DNA of 64,000 nt, from positions 1,736,001 to 1,800,000 of the forward strand of contig MU008161.1 in assembly GCA_010909165.1 (NCBI GenBank), given 5' to 3'. The notes under the pieces are model-generated. The model did no database searches. It saw only the letters and a program-made list of their open reading frames with translations, and had not been told where the DNA came from. Each line of letters opens with the position of its first letter. Position 1 is the stretch's first letter. Both the position numbers and the translations under genes were made by a program. This document shows, piece after piece, positions 42,658 through 54,059 of the stretch. The DNA comes from Anthoceros angustus (Eukaryota; Streptophyta; Anthocerotopsida; Anthocerotales; Anthocerotaceae).

Positions 42658-44406
42658 TTAAAACTGGAATTGCATCTCTTTACTGTAACCCAGGGCATTC
42701 AGATGGTCTTGCATTGCTTTGTTCATTCCGGGTGGCCCGCATCGCAGTATCTGCAAGTGCATGAGGCCATCAGCACTTCTTACAAAAAAAGCCTTACAAA
42801 CCCAGTTTGCAGCAGAGGAGAACCTTGATGTCTGCTGCAGGTGGTGGGCAGTGTTTCTTGATCATGTCGCTAGAAATGAAGCCAACTCCACCGGTCCACT
42901 TTTCTGGTGCCTGCAGGCGCACTCTTCATTCAGATTGCAGCACACAAGGTTGAATAATGGAAAAACGGGTAGTTGGGAAAGGGGAGCAGACATTGTTCAG
43001 CACATAGTAAATTGTGAACTTGCTCGGATAGTTGTTGGCGAGACTATCAAGCTCCTCCTGGCAACATGTACATGCAAAATTAACAAAGCAGCAAACGAAT
43101 GGGCACAGCTATTCTGCAAAGGATGTGCTGATAGCCTCTGCAATTCCAGTGTACCTAGTGTTCAAGTTGAGAGCCCTTCTGGACGAAGTAAAGCAGAACT
43201 GGAGCCAAAAGACCACTTACCTTGAGCAAAATGTCATCGTATGTGACGTTGGCATAAAGAAGATGCACTTTTGTGTCGTCCTTTGGATTCTCCAAAATGG
43301 CCCTAGCCACCTAAGCGAGCAGCGTGCAGCAGCAGAGGAACATGCAACTTTTATTAGCCGGCCTCCACAATTTGACCGTTTTCCTGCAATACAGCACAAG
43401 AAAGCACCTGAAACATGGGTGTGATGCCAGTCCCTCCAGCGAGCATTCCAAAGGCTCTGTACTGATTTGGCTTGTAGGAGAACCGTCCCTATATTACAAC
43501 CACGCACAGTTTGTATAAGTAGTCACATGCGAAAAGAAGGGCAAAGCAAGTTATCAAGAGGAAGGTCCCTAGAAAGGAGTTGCTTACAGAAGGTCCTCTA
43601 GCATGGATTGCATCCCCCACTTTCAAAGTGCTGAGGTGATAGGACATCTTTCCTTCCGGATATATCTGGATGAATTCGGAGAGGCAAGTCACAGGGCAGT
43701 CAGAGTCAAGGAAGCGAGTAATAGAGGTCTCAGACTGATGCTTGGACGGCAAACTTAAGCGACAAGCATCCTTCCTACCTTCACAACGAGTTCGAAATAT
43801 CCCTTGTCGGAGTCCAAAGTTGTTGGAGTATAGGGCTTGACGACCTCAGCCCCCTCCTTGTCAAACCCGCTGATGACACCATCGGCACATGTCACGAATT
43901 GTGAAAGCATAAACGGAGTGAAACCTAACCAGCATCTCCAATCCCAAATCCACAACGACACCACCATCCCACGATGGCCGCAAAACTCTTCCTCAGAGGG
44001 GTCCAAGACCACTCACGTGATCCGAATATGCTGACCAACGGGCAGGCCCAAGACGGCCTGGCCAGAGGGCAAAGCACAGCGAAACTTCAACACGTTGTGA
44101 CTCAATTGTGTGCGTCGGACAATGGGGAAAGCTCTGTACTCCACTTCGTGCAGCACAGGCTTGGCTGCACCAGCAAGCAAGCAGAATCGTCTTCATCAAC
44201 GACCAAGTCCGCCATTACCATCCCCAAACGAACCAACGAGCTCGAACAGAATACAGGTCCCACAAAGGCATTCAAGGCCGAAGCTCACCCTTCTTCACCA
44301 AAAAGATGTACGCGGCACCGGCAACTACCGCCAGCACGGCCACGGCCACGCCGACCCCCACCTGGGTGGTGGTGTCATAGAGTAGAGGTCGAGAGGCTTC
44401 CACCAT
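42658..44406 (-). CDS. CBR1: NADH-cytochrome b5 reductase, nine exons
   Basis: Exons on the minus strand: 44,406-44,289, 44,164-44,017, 43,869-43,779, 43,665-43,588, 43,488-43,408, 43,310-43,221, 43,057-42,992, 42,910-42,824 and 42,750-42,658. The joined frame is continuous, 283 residues (Arabidopsis CBR1 has 281). The protein starts [17 protein letters not shown] and has one N-terminal membrane anchor (~15-38). The FAD site is VKPYTPTT, then [11 protein letters not shown] and GPSGRFSYKP. The NADH site is [25 protein letters not shown] and LRCGPPGMN. It ends MQFQF, as in plant CBR1. It passes electrons from NADH to cytochrome b5 at the ER surface for fatty-acid desaturation and sterol synthesis. 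Splice sites are GT-AG throughout; the exon 7 donor (AAT|GTCTGC) is weak. Confidence 0.93.
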
Positions 44407-44569
44407 CTTCCCTCCTCAGCTCTTGACTTCTCCCAGACGATCTCAGAGCTCTCCCGCAGCCTCAGAGCCGCGCGAAGGGAATAGAATCCCCTTCTCTTCG
44501 TGTGTAACTCTGTAAACCTTAGAAAGGTCTTTTAGTATGCTCAGTCGTGAAAAATGAAAAGGCGTGAGC

Positions 44570-44725
44570 GCTCAACAACCCTCAGGCGGCTGGGTAGAGC
44601 GGCCGTCGCCTGCTGCGTGCTGATCGCCCCTACCCTCTCTTGCCTTCAGATTATGGACTTGTATGATCATGACCGGTCGCCCGGAATGAGTTAGTCTTGG
44701 GTTCCAGTCCGGTGGAGCTAAGCGC
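44570..44725 (+). other. Possible tRNA-derived (SINE-like) Pol III promoter boxes
   Basis: CTCAGGCGGCTGGGTAGAG near 44,581-44,599 resembles a tRNA D-arm/A box (TGGGTAGAGCGG). GGGTTCCAGTCC near 44,699-44,710 resembles a B box. The spacing (~110 bp) is too long for a functional tRNA and no anticodon arm is evident. It may be a SINE head or chance similarity. Confidence 0.25.
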
Positions 44726-45740
44726 CTATTTCCCTGGCAGGGTTAGATAGGTCCAACATTGATGAGAATCCCATGCCCCGAAAACATAAGGGCGGATTCG
44801 CATGTGTCCGCCTCCGGTTCCGCTCCACAAAGTGTTGTTTGATGTCCCGAGGCATTTGCATGTCACACCGTAAACCGAGTCGGAAAGTTTCGCAGGAGGT
44901 CTTCCGATTCCCTCGCCGGGATTCAAAGCCCGATACTCCGAAACGCCTACGGAGAGCCTTTGGCCATTGCTTGGAGGCGCATTGCACTTTCATTCTATCC
45001 GTCAACAAATTGCACTCCCTCACTTCATGCTGATCTCCAACTTTAAATTGGAGACTGTCATGCATTCTGTACAATCTGACGGTACTGCTAGCACTTCTGC
45101 CGCGGGTACCTGGAATTTCTTAGCGGATGCTTACTGGGGTGCAGTATGGCGAGTACTACATCAACCCGAGAGTGGATGGGCTTTTCCCCCTTCACAACGT
45201 TCGTCCACGGGGAGAGTGAGTCAGGGCTTGAGATCAGGCCGAAAGGCGTAGTCGATTGACAATGGTGAATTCGTCTAATTGAAACATATGAAGGAATGAA
45301 ATGCCGAACTTGTTGCATCACTAGCCATTCATGCCGAAGTTGATAATTGGGGGTCTTTGCAGAGTCCATTCTGTAAAATATCTGGGGTATCTCAAGAAGA
45401 AAATATGACTTTTTTTATCAGCAGGAGAAGATGAAAACTATGACATAGCACCGGGGAATTGTTTTGCCTTAAATTAAATAAATCAAGAGGAACAAGTAAC
45501 TCCACTCCAGCTCGACATCAACAAGAATTATCGCCATTGCTTGGAATCAAATAAACCCTTGAGGTATTTTTCCTTCAATATTTTTCTATTGGAAACATCC
45601 TCGATTTCTCTTGTTGAACATGATGATGCGAATTGTGTTTTAATGAGTTTTAATATGCAGTGTCAAGTTGTTCCGCTTTCCTACATGGAGGTGTGCTTGT
45701 TACCCTTGGCTGTCGCGCATCCCTCTACTCTTTGCTGTCG

Positions 45741-45835
45741 CGCATCCCTCTGCCGCTCAACCCAGACTGTTGATGATGACATGTTCGCGGACAGTGTCCC
45801 GAATAGGGTCTGTTACAACCACATCTGCTGGTTCT
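45741..45835 (-). pseudogene. Second fragment of the endonuclease-like retroelement relic
   Basis: The minus strand reads ADVVVTDPIRDTVREHV, matching the fragment at 38,830-39,330 at about 80% of bases. It is cut off on the left by a short direct repeat (GCTGTCGCGCATCCCTCT twice, 45,706-45,752). Only this segment survives, so the family is old and dispersed. Confidence 0.5.
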
Positions 45836-47210
45836 AAGATGAGATTATTGTGGACAGTTGGTTACACTCCCCGGTATAGCTAATTCTTGTTCCTTTTGTG
45901 GCTACAATTATACTTCGTGAATCTTGAGCTGTTTAGCTTTCCAAACCTGTCCCTACAATCGGTTCAATTCCTCTTAGTATCGAGACTCATGGGGCCATAG
46001 GCAAGGATTTTTTGAGGTTTTTCAAGGGCAATCCTAAGGCCTACCATACCCGTAGAAATGAAGTAGGTCTCCCCTATCTTATGTGGTGGCTTTCTTTCGG
46101 CAACATCTTTCCATCGCTCTAACCTGCAGAGGGCGGTGGCAAACGCAATTTTCAGGACGACTTTAAATGCGTGAGACGTAGCATCTTCAGGTCAGGTGGT
46201 AATTAGGCCCTTCCTTATTCCAGACTACGACATCTTGGGGGTGGTTGGTAGTTTCAGGGTCAACAATTGCGAGGGCTAGTCCCCGTTGGCCTGGACCCCT
46301 CTAGTGGGTTTTTCCCACTCCCTCGGTTTTTATGGGACTTCCCATCTCTGCATATCTATAAAGTCTCTGTTTTTTTTCGTTCCATATGATGAATTACTTA
46401 TCTTGATCGGAGAATTGTCAAATAAACCAAACCTCTTCTAAGATCTTTTGGAGAGAAGGTTAAAGTAACCTCATGAATGCAATATTGCACTTTCTTGGAA
46501 TTACATTATTATTAATGAAAGGTAAAATCTTAAAAAAGAGAATCATTCTAACTATGAGATAGATTCCTGTTGGTACCAAAGTAGCTGCCTAGATTAGAGT
46601 TGGAACGAGTGTGTCCTTCCATAACACCAAGCAATCATACGTGGAGTAAAAAATGTATAGATTTCGGTACTAGACCTAGAAATAGGAAGGAAGCACACAA
46701 GATAGCAAAGAAAAGACTAACTTCATTATTAACAATTAAATTCTTAAATCCATTAGACAAAAATTTAAATTATGGAGTAAAAATTGTGTAGATTTTGGTA
46801 CTAGAAATAGATAGCAAGAAAAAGACTAATTTCACTATTAACAAGTTAATTCTTAAATCCATTAGATAATTTATCAATAGATACGTAAATTCCTAACAAG
46901 AATCCAAAATCCTATGCAAACCAAAAACGCCACTAGCTTTTCCAACCAGGAGCCCAAGACTTCGGTTGCGCCAGACAAGAACTGCCGACTTTGTAGGTTT
47001 CGACGATTACAAGCATTGAGGGGAGTGAAGCGCAGGAGTTACTTAAGAGCGGGGAAGAGTCATTGGGTGCGGAAGATCAAGATTTTTGTGAGGAGGGGTG
47101 GCCATAGGAAGATGTAACTGCTTTCTAAATTGGCGAGGGTGGCAAAAGGGCACCAACAGGTATGGAGACGGTTGAGGGTTTCAACCAAGAAGCGGCTGCG
47201 AGCTGGTGTC

Positions 47211-47765
47211 ACGAAGACGGTCAGGTAAGTGAGATAGTGAGCTAAGGGTTGGTGCTATATATGCACCATTTACGCTCATTAATTAACAATTGTTTAGTAG
47301 GCGTACTTTGGATATGATTAGCTATTTTTGCATTACTAGATATTAATTAGATCGTAAATGGTGAAGGAAATTAGCTATTTCGATAGAACATGAAAACCCG
47401 GTAGTGGCTCGTGGGCTCACGCACTGACTGCGCTAAGCGCCTAATGATGTTACGAGGTGAAGATGGTGTCGCACCAAGAGCATGGTGATGGCGAACACGA
47501 CAAGGACACGAAGGTTGGAGATGGCGGTAGCGGGCGATTGTTGAAGTCCGTCGGCGAATCTGAGGACAACCGGAATACCATGATTTGTATATGATCTTTG
47601 TGAATACAAGATTTCCTTTGTGTGCACGATGCTCGGCGGTGTCATGGTGTGTGTGTCTTGCGGTGATCGCGGATTACCAACCTGCAACCCGCTTAGGGTA
47701 GCCCTTTTAACTTTCGTGTGTGAAGAAAGCCACAGCACATGTGAGTGCAGTTGGCTCGTCTACTT
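47211..47765 (+). repeat. Left LTR (5'-truncated) of the Ty3/gypsy element
   Basis: It matches 55,768-56,320 from CGAAGACG through CAGTTGGCTCGTC with about 85-90% identity, mostly small indels. It contains GCTATATATGCACC, a possible TATA box. The TGTAGAGGG start found at the right end is missing here. Confidence 0.8.
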
Positions 47766-48295
47766 CAACAACTGCCTTCGAGGAGCATGGAGCTCGTTAG
47801 CGTCTTGGCTGGAGCAGGAGAAGCTTGCACCCTTACGGCTCTGCAGGTGAGCTCCAGCAGTGATTCTTAGTCAACATTGAAATTGGCGGTCTCGAAACCG
47901 GTCGGCAGGTGATGTGGCTGGCGATCGACTTGTGACTTGGGTTACAGTCACAGGTGGATAGAAGAGGGCCGGTTACAGGCTTTGCACTTGGATCAGCGAA
48001 TTTTGCACTTGACTTGGATCGGCGTTGTTTTACATTCGGTGTGCTGGAGAGTGGTTCCTAAGGCTTGGGTGGTGTGCAAACCTTGTCTTGAGGAGGTCCG
48101 GCTGCTAGCATCTCAGCGATGGGTAATGCAACCCGTGAGCAAGAGGCAAGCCCACGTTACAGTTGAGGACTAGGGACGTGCCATTGGGCACTTTGGAAGG
48201 GACTGGTTCTAGAAGGAGGGTGGGCGCCGTGAGCAAGATAGTGCCACCGTTGTAATGGGAACACGAGGAGGAGGACGGTCACGCTGCATCTCCAC

Positions 48296-49640
48296 ATGGC
48301 CTGGTCACCCTTTGCACAAGTGGTGCACGATCTAGGGCAGGAGAATGGTTACAGCTTTGTGAACACACCACCTGCAGCCTGTGGCAACCAGGGGATTACT
48401 GGACAGGCTGGTGAGGTGTCAGGAGAGTCAGATACCGACCCTCCTGATAGCATGGAAGGAGCACCTTCAAGCAGGCCAGAGAAGTTCTCCGGAAGGCCAG
48501 GAACTCAATCATTGAGGGACTTCCGTTTCCGCATCAATGAGGTGATCAGCCGCGTAAAATTCAAACACGCATGCTTATAATCACCGATATGTTCGAGCAA
48601 CTCTCGGCATATCTTCCGATGAGGCTTTGGACCTCTATGAGGCTTACCACGGAGCTCGCCTCAACTGTGGCAACACCTAATCCTTTGTTTCAGAGTGCCA
48701 TACAGATGGCTACTGCTGCGAAACTTACAGCAGCAGTAACTGCACATCAGCAGGCCATAGCCGCTGGCACAGTGGCTGCCACGGTGCAGCCTCCTACGAG
48801 TGTAATCCTTACTCCAGTAGAGAGGGCTGCAGCTGCTTTGGGTGTGGATGAGTTTCTTCAAACTCCCAAGTATGCCAATCCAGTTGAGGAATTTATCAAA
48901 GTCTTGGAAAAGGCTTTCCCTTTGAAAACGCCGGAGAAGGTGGCGAACTTGCAAGCTTCGTCACGGAAGGGGAGATCAGATGGCTTTTCGCAGACTGTGA
49001 AGCTACGAAGGCAGCATGTTGAGCGGATCAAGAAGCGGTGAAAAATTCCTCACGACCCTAGAGGGGATCAACTCTTTCACTTCCATGCTATACGCCTTGG
49101 TGGATAAATATGGTGATAGCTATACCTTGGAGCGGTACATGAGGAAGGCAGAGAAGAAGGAGATAGCTTACTCCGTCTTTTCCTCCAAGCACACCAAGTC
49201 TTTCCACCATTATCACAACATGTTTGCGGGAAAAGGAGCAGTAGGATCAGGGAGTAGTTCAGCTCTCAAGGCGGCTCCAGCTAAGCAAGCCAAGGCGGGG
49301 CGACAGAGGTGGCGCAATTACATCCGCTCTGTTTGTGCAACCATTGCGCACCGATATATTTCCCCAAATTGTAAGTGCCCTCGGGCTTCTGCACTCCTTT
49401 GCCGGAAGAATGGGCACGTGAGCACTGTATGTTTCCAGCTCCATCCGAGCGGAGGTATCGAAGCTGATCACGGAGCTACCACAGCTAGTGCGGGAGCGAG
49501 TTCAGCTCCTAGCAAAGCTGGAGTCTCAAAAAGCAAGCAGCAGAGGGAGAAGGCAAAGGCCAAGGGAGCAGTCACAGCTGAGAAGGTCAATTCCTTGGAG
49601 GCAACAGTGGCAGCTCTGAGCTCCCAACTTGCAGCCATGA
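48296..49640 (+). pseudogene. gag with CCHC-type zinc knuckle, frameshifted
   Basis: The first frame (48,296-48,580) ends in a capsid-like start (PEKFSGRPGTQSLRDFRFRI). Later frames continue with an Ala/Thr-rich segment, a long charged helical region and a knuckle remnant near 49,376-49,435 (CPRASALLCRKNGHVSTVCF: C-x4-H-x4-C with an upstream Cys). A Lys/Ala-rich tail and a coiled-coil-like stretch (EKVNSLEATVAALSSQLAAM) follow. Gag packages the element's RNA; this copy is broken by at least three shifts. Confidence 0.7.
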
Positions 49641-50149
49641 CAAGGATACCCCTAAGCCGGCAGCCATGGTCACGTTGGTGCCCACACAGACCGAAGGAGA
49701 GGATTATGGGGAGCCACATCAGGTGTGCATGGCCAACAAGAACCTGGATGTCAGCATGGCTGATGCAAGCACGCTGCCAGCCACATGGGTCGGACAGATG
49801 TTGCAGCATCCCATGGTGGGGCTGGCGTATTTGTGACAATTGGGCGATTACGGCTAGCGGGCAAGGCGATCATGCCCAAGTCCTTTTCACCCTTGCCACC
49901 AGGATCTGCCATCCCAATCAGGGGACAGGAGCATTCAGCGCTGTTTGAAACCAATGATGGCAGGGCTCAGTCCCAAGGAAGTCATCACCCGGCAGGGAAT
50001 TTCTTGTACATGGTGCCTCAGGCCCTCACAAGTGAACAGCTGGCTAGGAAGCTGGTTGATGTTCCTGTTTTTACGCTGCAAGATTTGGGCATCCACCGGG
50101 GCGCTTACGGCGGATGTTCTGACCAGGAGAAGCGTGAGACTCCGGTGGC

Positions 50150-50700
50150 TCGGTTGGCATTCATGACCAAGTGGGAAATGTGAACCGATCTGCAGATCCC
50201 ATAGAGGGGATCACAGTAGCTGGAGTTCCACAAGCAACAGGGCACACCAGCAGTGCACCCAGAGTGCAGCCCACCAATAGGCTGGGCATCCGAGTGCGCA
50301 ACGCAGTCATCGACAACAGCACAGGGTGTGTCACTGTCAACGGCCATGCCCCCAAGGTGGTTTTGCTAGACACCGGAGCACGCCCATCATCATAGGCAAG
50401 GTGTTGGCTGCCAGGTTGAAGTTGAAAGGTGATACCTTAAGGATCTCTCCATGGAACATTCGGACGGCCTCCGGAGCCATCGAGCCAGTTTGTGGAGAAA
50501 CCATCAAGCCAGTGAACATCACTCTCAACCCTGGAACGCCAGATGCTATGACGCTGGCGCTGCCCTGTTTGGTCACGACAGCCACTAACTACGATTTGTT
50601 GTTAGGGCAGGAGTTCCTCTATCCACCAGGGGTTTGTGTTGACAACTGGTCAGAGGAGGCCTTTTACAGGCAGGCGCCAAGGTGGACGCAAGATTGCAGC
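50150..50700 (+). pseudogene. Retroviral-type aspartic protease region
   Basis: The catalytic loop is visible as VVLLDTGAR at 50,357-50,383, preceded by NAVIDNSTGCVTVNGHAPK. After a shift it is followed by GETIKPVNITLNPGTPDAMT, CLVTTATNYDLLLGQEFLYP (the conserved flap and C-terminal strand of gypsy proteases, with LLGQEFL) and PPGVCVDNW. The frame is broken right after DTGA. Confidence 0.75.
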
Positions 50701-51009
50701 TACCGTTGGATTTGCATGGCCGATTGATGCGTCGCTTCCCTTGTGGTGCCAAGTTGTACCGCCACCACTTGCAATTTTGTGGGTGCGTGACACTCGTCGG
50801 TGGACCAAAGATCTTGAGGCGATCATGAGGAGGGCTCGGCGGTTTGTGCTATTACATTGAGCGGTGCTCACACGGCTGATCACCGGCCGTGGCTACTCGC
50901 CACCTTCAAGAAGCCGATAGTAGCCTTGCCCGCCATCTTTGGATCTGAGGCAAGTACATTCGGTAATTCCACAATGAGCTCCCGTGTGATTACATGGGCC
51001 CCGGCACAC

Positions 51010-51900
51010 CCTCGACTCACCGTGGTGGGTGTTTGGAGGCATTTGTACCGGGTTGGAGGCCCTTCTGAGGCCTTTCCATCGGCGGTACATCTGCGATAAT
51101 GATGTCACCGCCGAGGATATTGCACATTTACCGCAAGATGTCCTCTTGACTACCGGTGAGGCGTTTCACAATGCCTTTGAGGCTTTTCCCCAAGACATCG
51201 ATGTGATAATCACGACAGCCACAGGATTTGTGGACCTCATTGTGGCCGGATGGGAGTGCTGTGATTTTCCAGAGCTGGACATGGACTAGGCTTGCAGGAT
51301 GCTCGGTCCGGTTATTCGAGATTTGCACCGTGTTCTTGCACAGGCCCGCTAGACATCCGCAATGCGCGTACCTTGGAGAATACCCAGCACCGGATCTCGA
51401 CCACATGTACAGCAGACATGGCTATTGTCCGACATTATGCAGGCCCCACTACTTATGGATGCGATGCAGGTGGGCGGTTATGCTCACCGCCAGAATAACT
51501 CTGGACCAACTTTGGTTCCGATCCACGGTAGCCGAGTTGGCTCTTAGCACCATCACACGTGATCACGATTTGCGATTGCGAGTGTGTTGGAAGACTACCA
51601 TCAGCCTGCACTGTCACAAGTGAGAGGTCGCCATGGTTTGTCACCAATGTGCCGTGATGCCGTGCCACCTTACCCACGCTTGTTAGTTTCCTGGATCATA
51701 TGCTTACCGGGCTAAGGGAGTGGGTCACTTAACATTAACACTCGGCAATGGGAGGAGCTGTGTAGAGGAGAAGGAGCGCATAATGGGCTTTTCCCTTTGC
51801 ACCGCGGCTCCCAGGTGTCACGTCCCCGGCAGCAGTGAAGATTAGGCGAGCCATGGACCTTCACGCCATCACTTGGTCGGTCACCTTTGCTTGGCATTTC
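51010..51900 (+). pseudogene. C5-cytosine DNA methyltransferase domain embedded in pol
   Basis: Several frames together show the ordered motifs of DNA (cytosine-5) methyltransferases. Motif I, the S-adenosylmethionine site, reads VFGGICTGLEALLR at 51,031-51,072. A YICDND motif II follows. The catalytic motif IV region VDLIVAGWECCDF lies at 51,229-51,267 with Cys at 51,257-51,259, although the usual Pro-Cys-Gln reads Glu-Cys-Cys here. Then come an ARSG stretch, LENTQ (motif VI, ENV-like) at 51,374-51,388, LLMDAMQVGGYAHR (motif VIII) at 51,452-51,490, and a motif IX-X region with EKERIMGF (51,767-51,790) and AMDLHAITW (51,850-51,876). The enzyme would methylate cytosine C5, perhaps of the element's own DNA. 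Frameshifts make this copy inactive as sequenced. Confidence 0.82.
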
Positions 51901-52760
51901 ACTCCACGCGTGACTCGCCATCCCGCCTTGACTTGTTTGCACATACGTGCTCACCGATGCCGCTCATATTCCCTTTCCGGTACTCACATTTGTCCTTCCG
52001 ACCGGATCTTTGGGGGTGGAGGCCCTCATGGGGACTCAAGCCAAAGATTTTCACCTCGACCGAATGAGCAGGATCCCGCAAAGATCTTTCCATGGAAGAT
52101 GGGTCCTGATCTTACAGCTGTTCAGCAACAGCGGATTCTGGATTTGCTGTTAAGATACCGGGATTGTTTCTCCTTTACCATGAAGGAGTTAAAGAGGTGC
52201 AATGTGATGAGCTTCAGGATCAATCTCACGACCACGGAACCCATCTATAGGCGCAGGTATCGACTCAGCAAGACTGAGTGGGACATGGTAGATGCGCGCT
52301 GCAAGGAGCTGTGGGAGGCAGGCCTTATTCGGCCCTCCAACGGTGACTATCTTTGCGGCTACCGTTATGCCTCCCAAGAAAGATAGCCAATGTGGACGGA
52401 GAAAAGGATGTGCGACTATCGCCCCATCAATGCGATTCTGACCCGGATAGGTATCCCATGCCTACCGAGGAGATCTTTGATGATGTTGGGCCACATTCTT
52501 GACACCCTCGATCTGCGCCGAGGTTTCAATCAGGGTGGCGTAAGAAGATGTTAAGAAAAGCGCATTTCATGGGTCCAATCACTGGAATGGGTTGTGATGC
52601 CATTTGGTTTCAAGAATGCCCTGACATTTCGGAGGGTTATGGATGTGGTGTTAGCGTGCCTCCTACCTCATGTGCTACATTGACGTTCTCGTACCGAGAT
52701 TTTGAGAGTCACCTAGAGCACTTGGAGGACCTGCTGTGCTAAGAAAGGTGAGTTAACTTG
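51900..52760 (+). pseudogene. Ty3/gypsy reverse transcriptase
   Basis: A long frame to 52,386 reads RILDLLLRYRDCFSF, EPIYRRRYRLSKTEWDMVDA and ELWEAGLIRPSNGDY, the typical N-terminal part of gypsy reverse transcriptases. After a shift come CGDYRPINAIL, LDTLDLRRGF, MPFGFKNA-like sequence and CYIDVLV (52,672-52,692). There the active-site YIDD pair has lost one Asp codon by a small deletion. Inactive as sequenced. Confidence 0.82.
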
Positions 52761-52939
52761 TCACCCCGCCAAGTGTGAATTTGGCATGGGGACTGTGCAT
52801 ATTTAGGGCATAGGATCGTGCCTAATGGTGTGACGCCGCATCTTGCCAAGGTTCGAGCAATCCGGTGAAGGAACCCACCAATGTCTCATCGAGGGCATTC
52901 ATTGGGCTATGCAATTACTATCGTATCTACATCCGAACT

Positions 52940-54057
52940 TTAGTCGAATTGCTAAGCCGTTGAATGACCTACTGCAAGGATGTGGTGGACTTGGGGTGAG
53001 CGGCAGGCGAGCTTTTTAATCAAGGAGCGTTTGACATGACTCCTATCATGGCGAACCTAATTTTGAGAAGCCCTTTGTGGTGCACTGTCGGAGCGCCTCG
53101 GCTTGGGAGCCGCATCGGCTCAAGAGGATGAGCATGGAGAGCAAGTCATTGCTTATGCTTCAAGAAGCAACAACCGTCTTTGAAGCAAATTACGCTCTGA
53201 GGCGAGTGCTTGGCCGTGGGTGTGTGCCACTGCCATATTTATATGGTCGAAGTTTAAGCTGATGACAGATCATCACCACTTAAGTGGTGATGACTAACAC
53301 CAAGCTTAGTGGGAAGCTTACTTGGGCAATGATCCTGCAAGATTATGATTTTCATGTTGAGCAGGCCGGGGTCACACACCAAAACGCGGATACCTTGTCC
53401 AAACCCGGACGAGCACGTGATCTCACGGAAGCAAGGCGGGATGCCGCGGAAGATGAGAGTGAGGTTTCCTCATCTTCGCCTTGGTGGCCATGACACATTT
53501 AGTCGAATTGCTAAGCCGAATGACCTACATGAGATGTGGTGGACTTGGGGTGAGCGGCAGGCTTTTGACACTGCTGAAGGAGGCGTTTGACAACGACTCC
53601 TATCATGGCGACCTAATTTTGAGAAGCCCTTTGTGGTGCACATGAGGAGTCGCTCGGCTTGGGAGCCGCCCCGCTCAAGAGGATGAGCATGGACAGGAGC
53701 AAGTCATTGCTTATGCTTCAAGAAGCAACAACCGTCTTTGAAGCAAATTACAGCTACTGGCGAGTGCTGGTGGTAGGGCATGTGCCACTTGAGCCATATT
53801 TATATGGTCGGAAGTTTAAGCGGTGACAGATCATCACCACTTAAGTGATGACTAACACCAAGCTTAGTGGGAAGCTTACCGGCAATGATCCTGCAAGATT
53901 ATGATTTTCATGTTGAGCACGGGCGGGGTCACACACCGCTGGATACCTTGTCCAAACCCGGACAAGAGCACCGGTGATCTCACGGAAGCAAGGCGGGATC
54001 TTTGCCGGAAGATGAGAGTGAGGTTTCCTTTCATTCTTTTGGTGGCCATGACACATT
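52940..54057 (+). pseudogene. RNase H region present as a ~558-bp tandem duplication
   Basis: The word TTAGTCGAATTGCTAAGCCG starts copies at 52,939 and 53,499, and the second copy ends near 54,057. Both carry sequence resembling gypsy RNase H: EKPFVVH, LLMLQEATTVFEANYA, then MTNTKLSGKLTWAMILQDYDF and NADTLSKPG. The copies differ almost only by indels of 1-10 bases, and each has lost bases the other keeps. One intact gypsy element would have a single copy. Confidence 0.75.
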
Positions 54058-54059
54058 TA

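Larger units (their letters stand above)
44407..47210. other. Repeat-rich intergenic region
   Basis: No intact gene over 2.8 kb. It contains the SINE-like boxes (44.6-44.7 kb) and the retroelement relic at 45.7-45.8 kb. There is an AT-rich stretch (46.4-46.9 kb) with a diverged ~130-bp duplication: GGAGTAAAAA(A/T)TGT occurs near 46,640 and 46,773, and AAAGACTAA and AAATCCATTAGA follow each. It ends at the left LTR of the Ty3/gypsy element. Confidence 0.5.

Noticed and set aside
44570-44725. A functional tRNA gene
   Set aside because: A- and B-box-like words are present, but spacing is too long and no acceptor or anticodon stem can be drawn. It is kept only as a weak SINE candidate.
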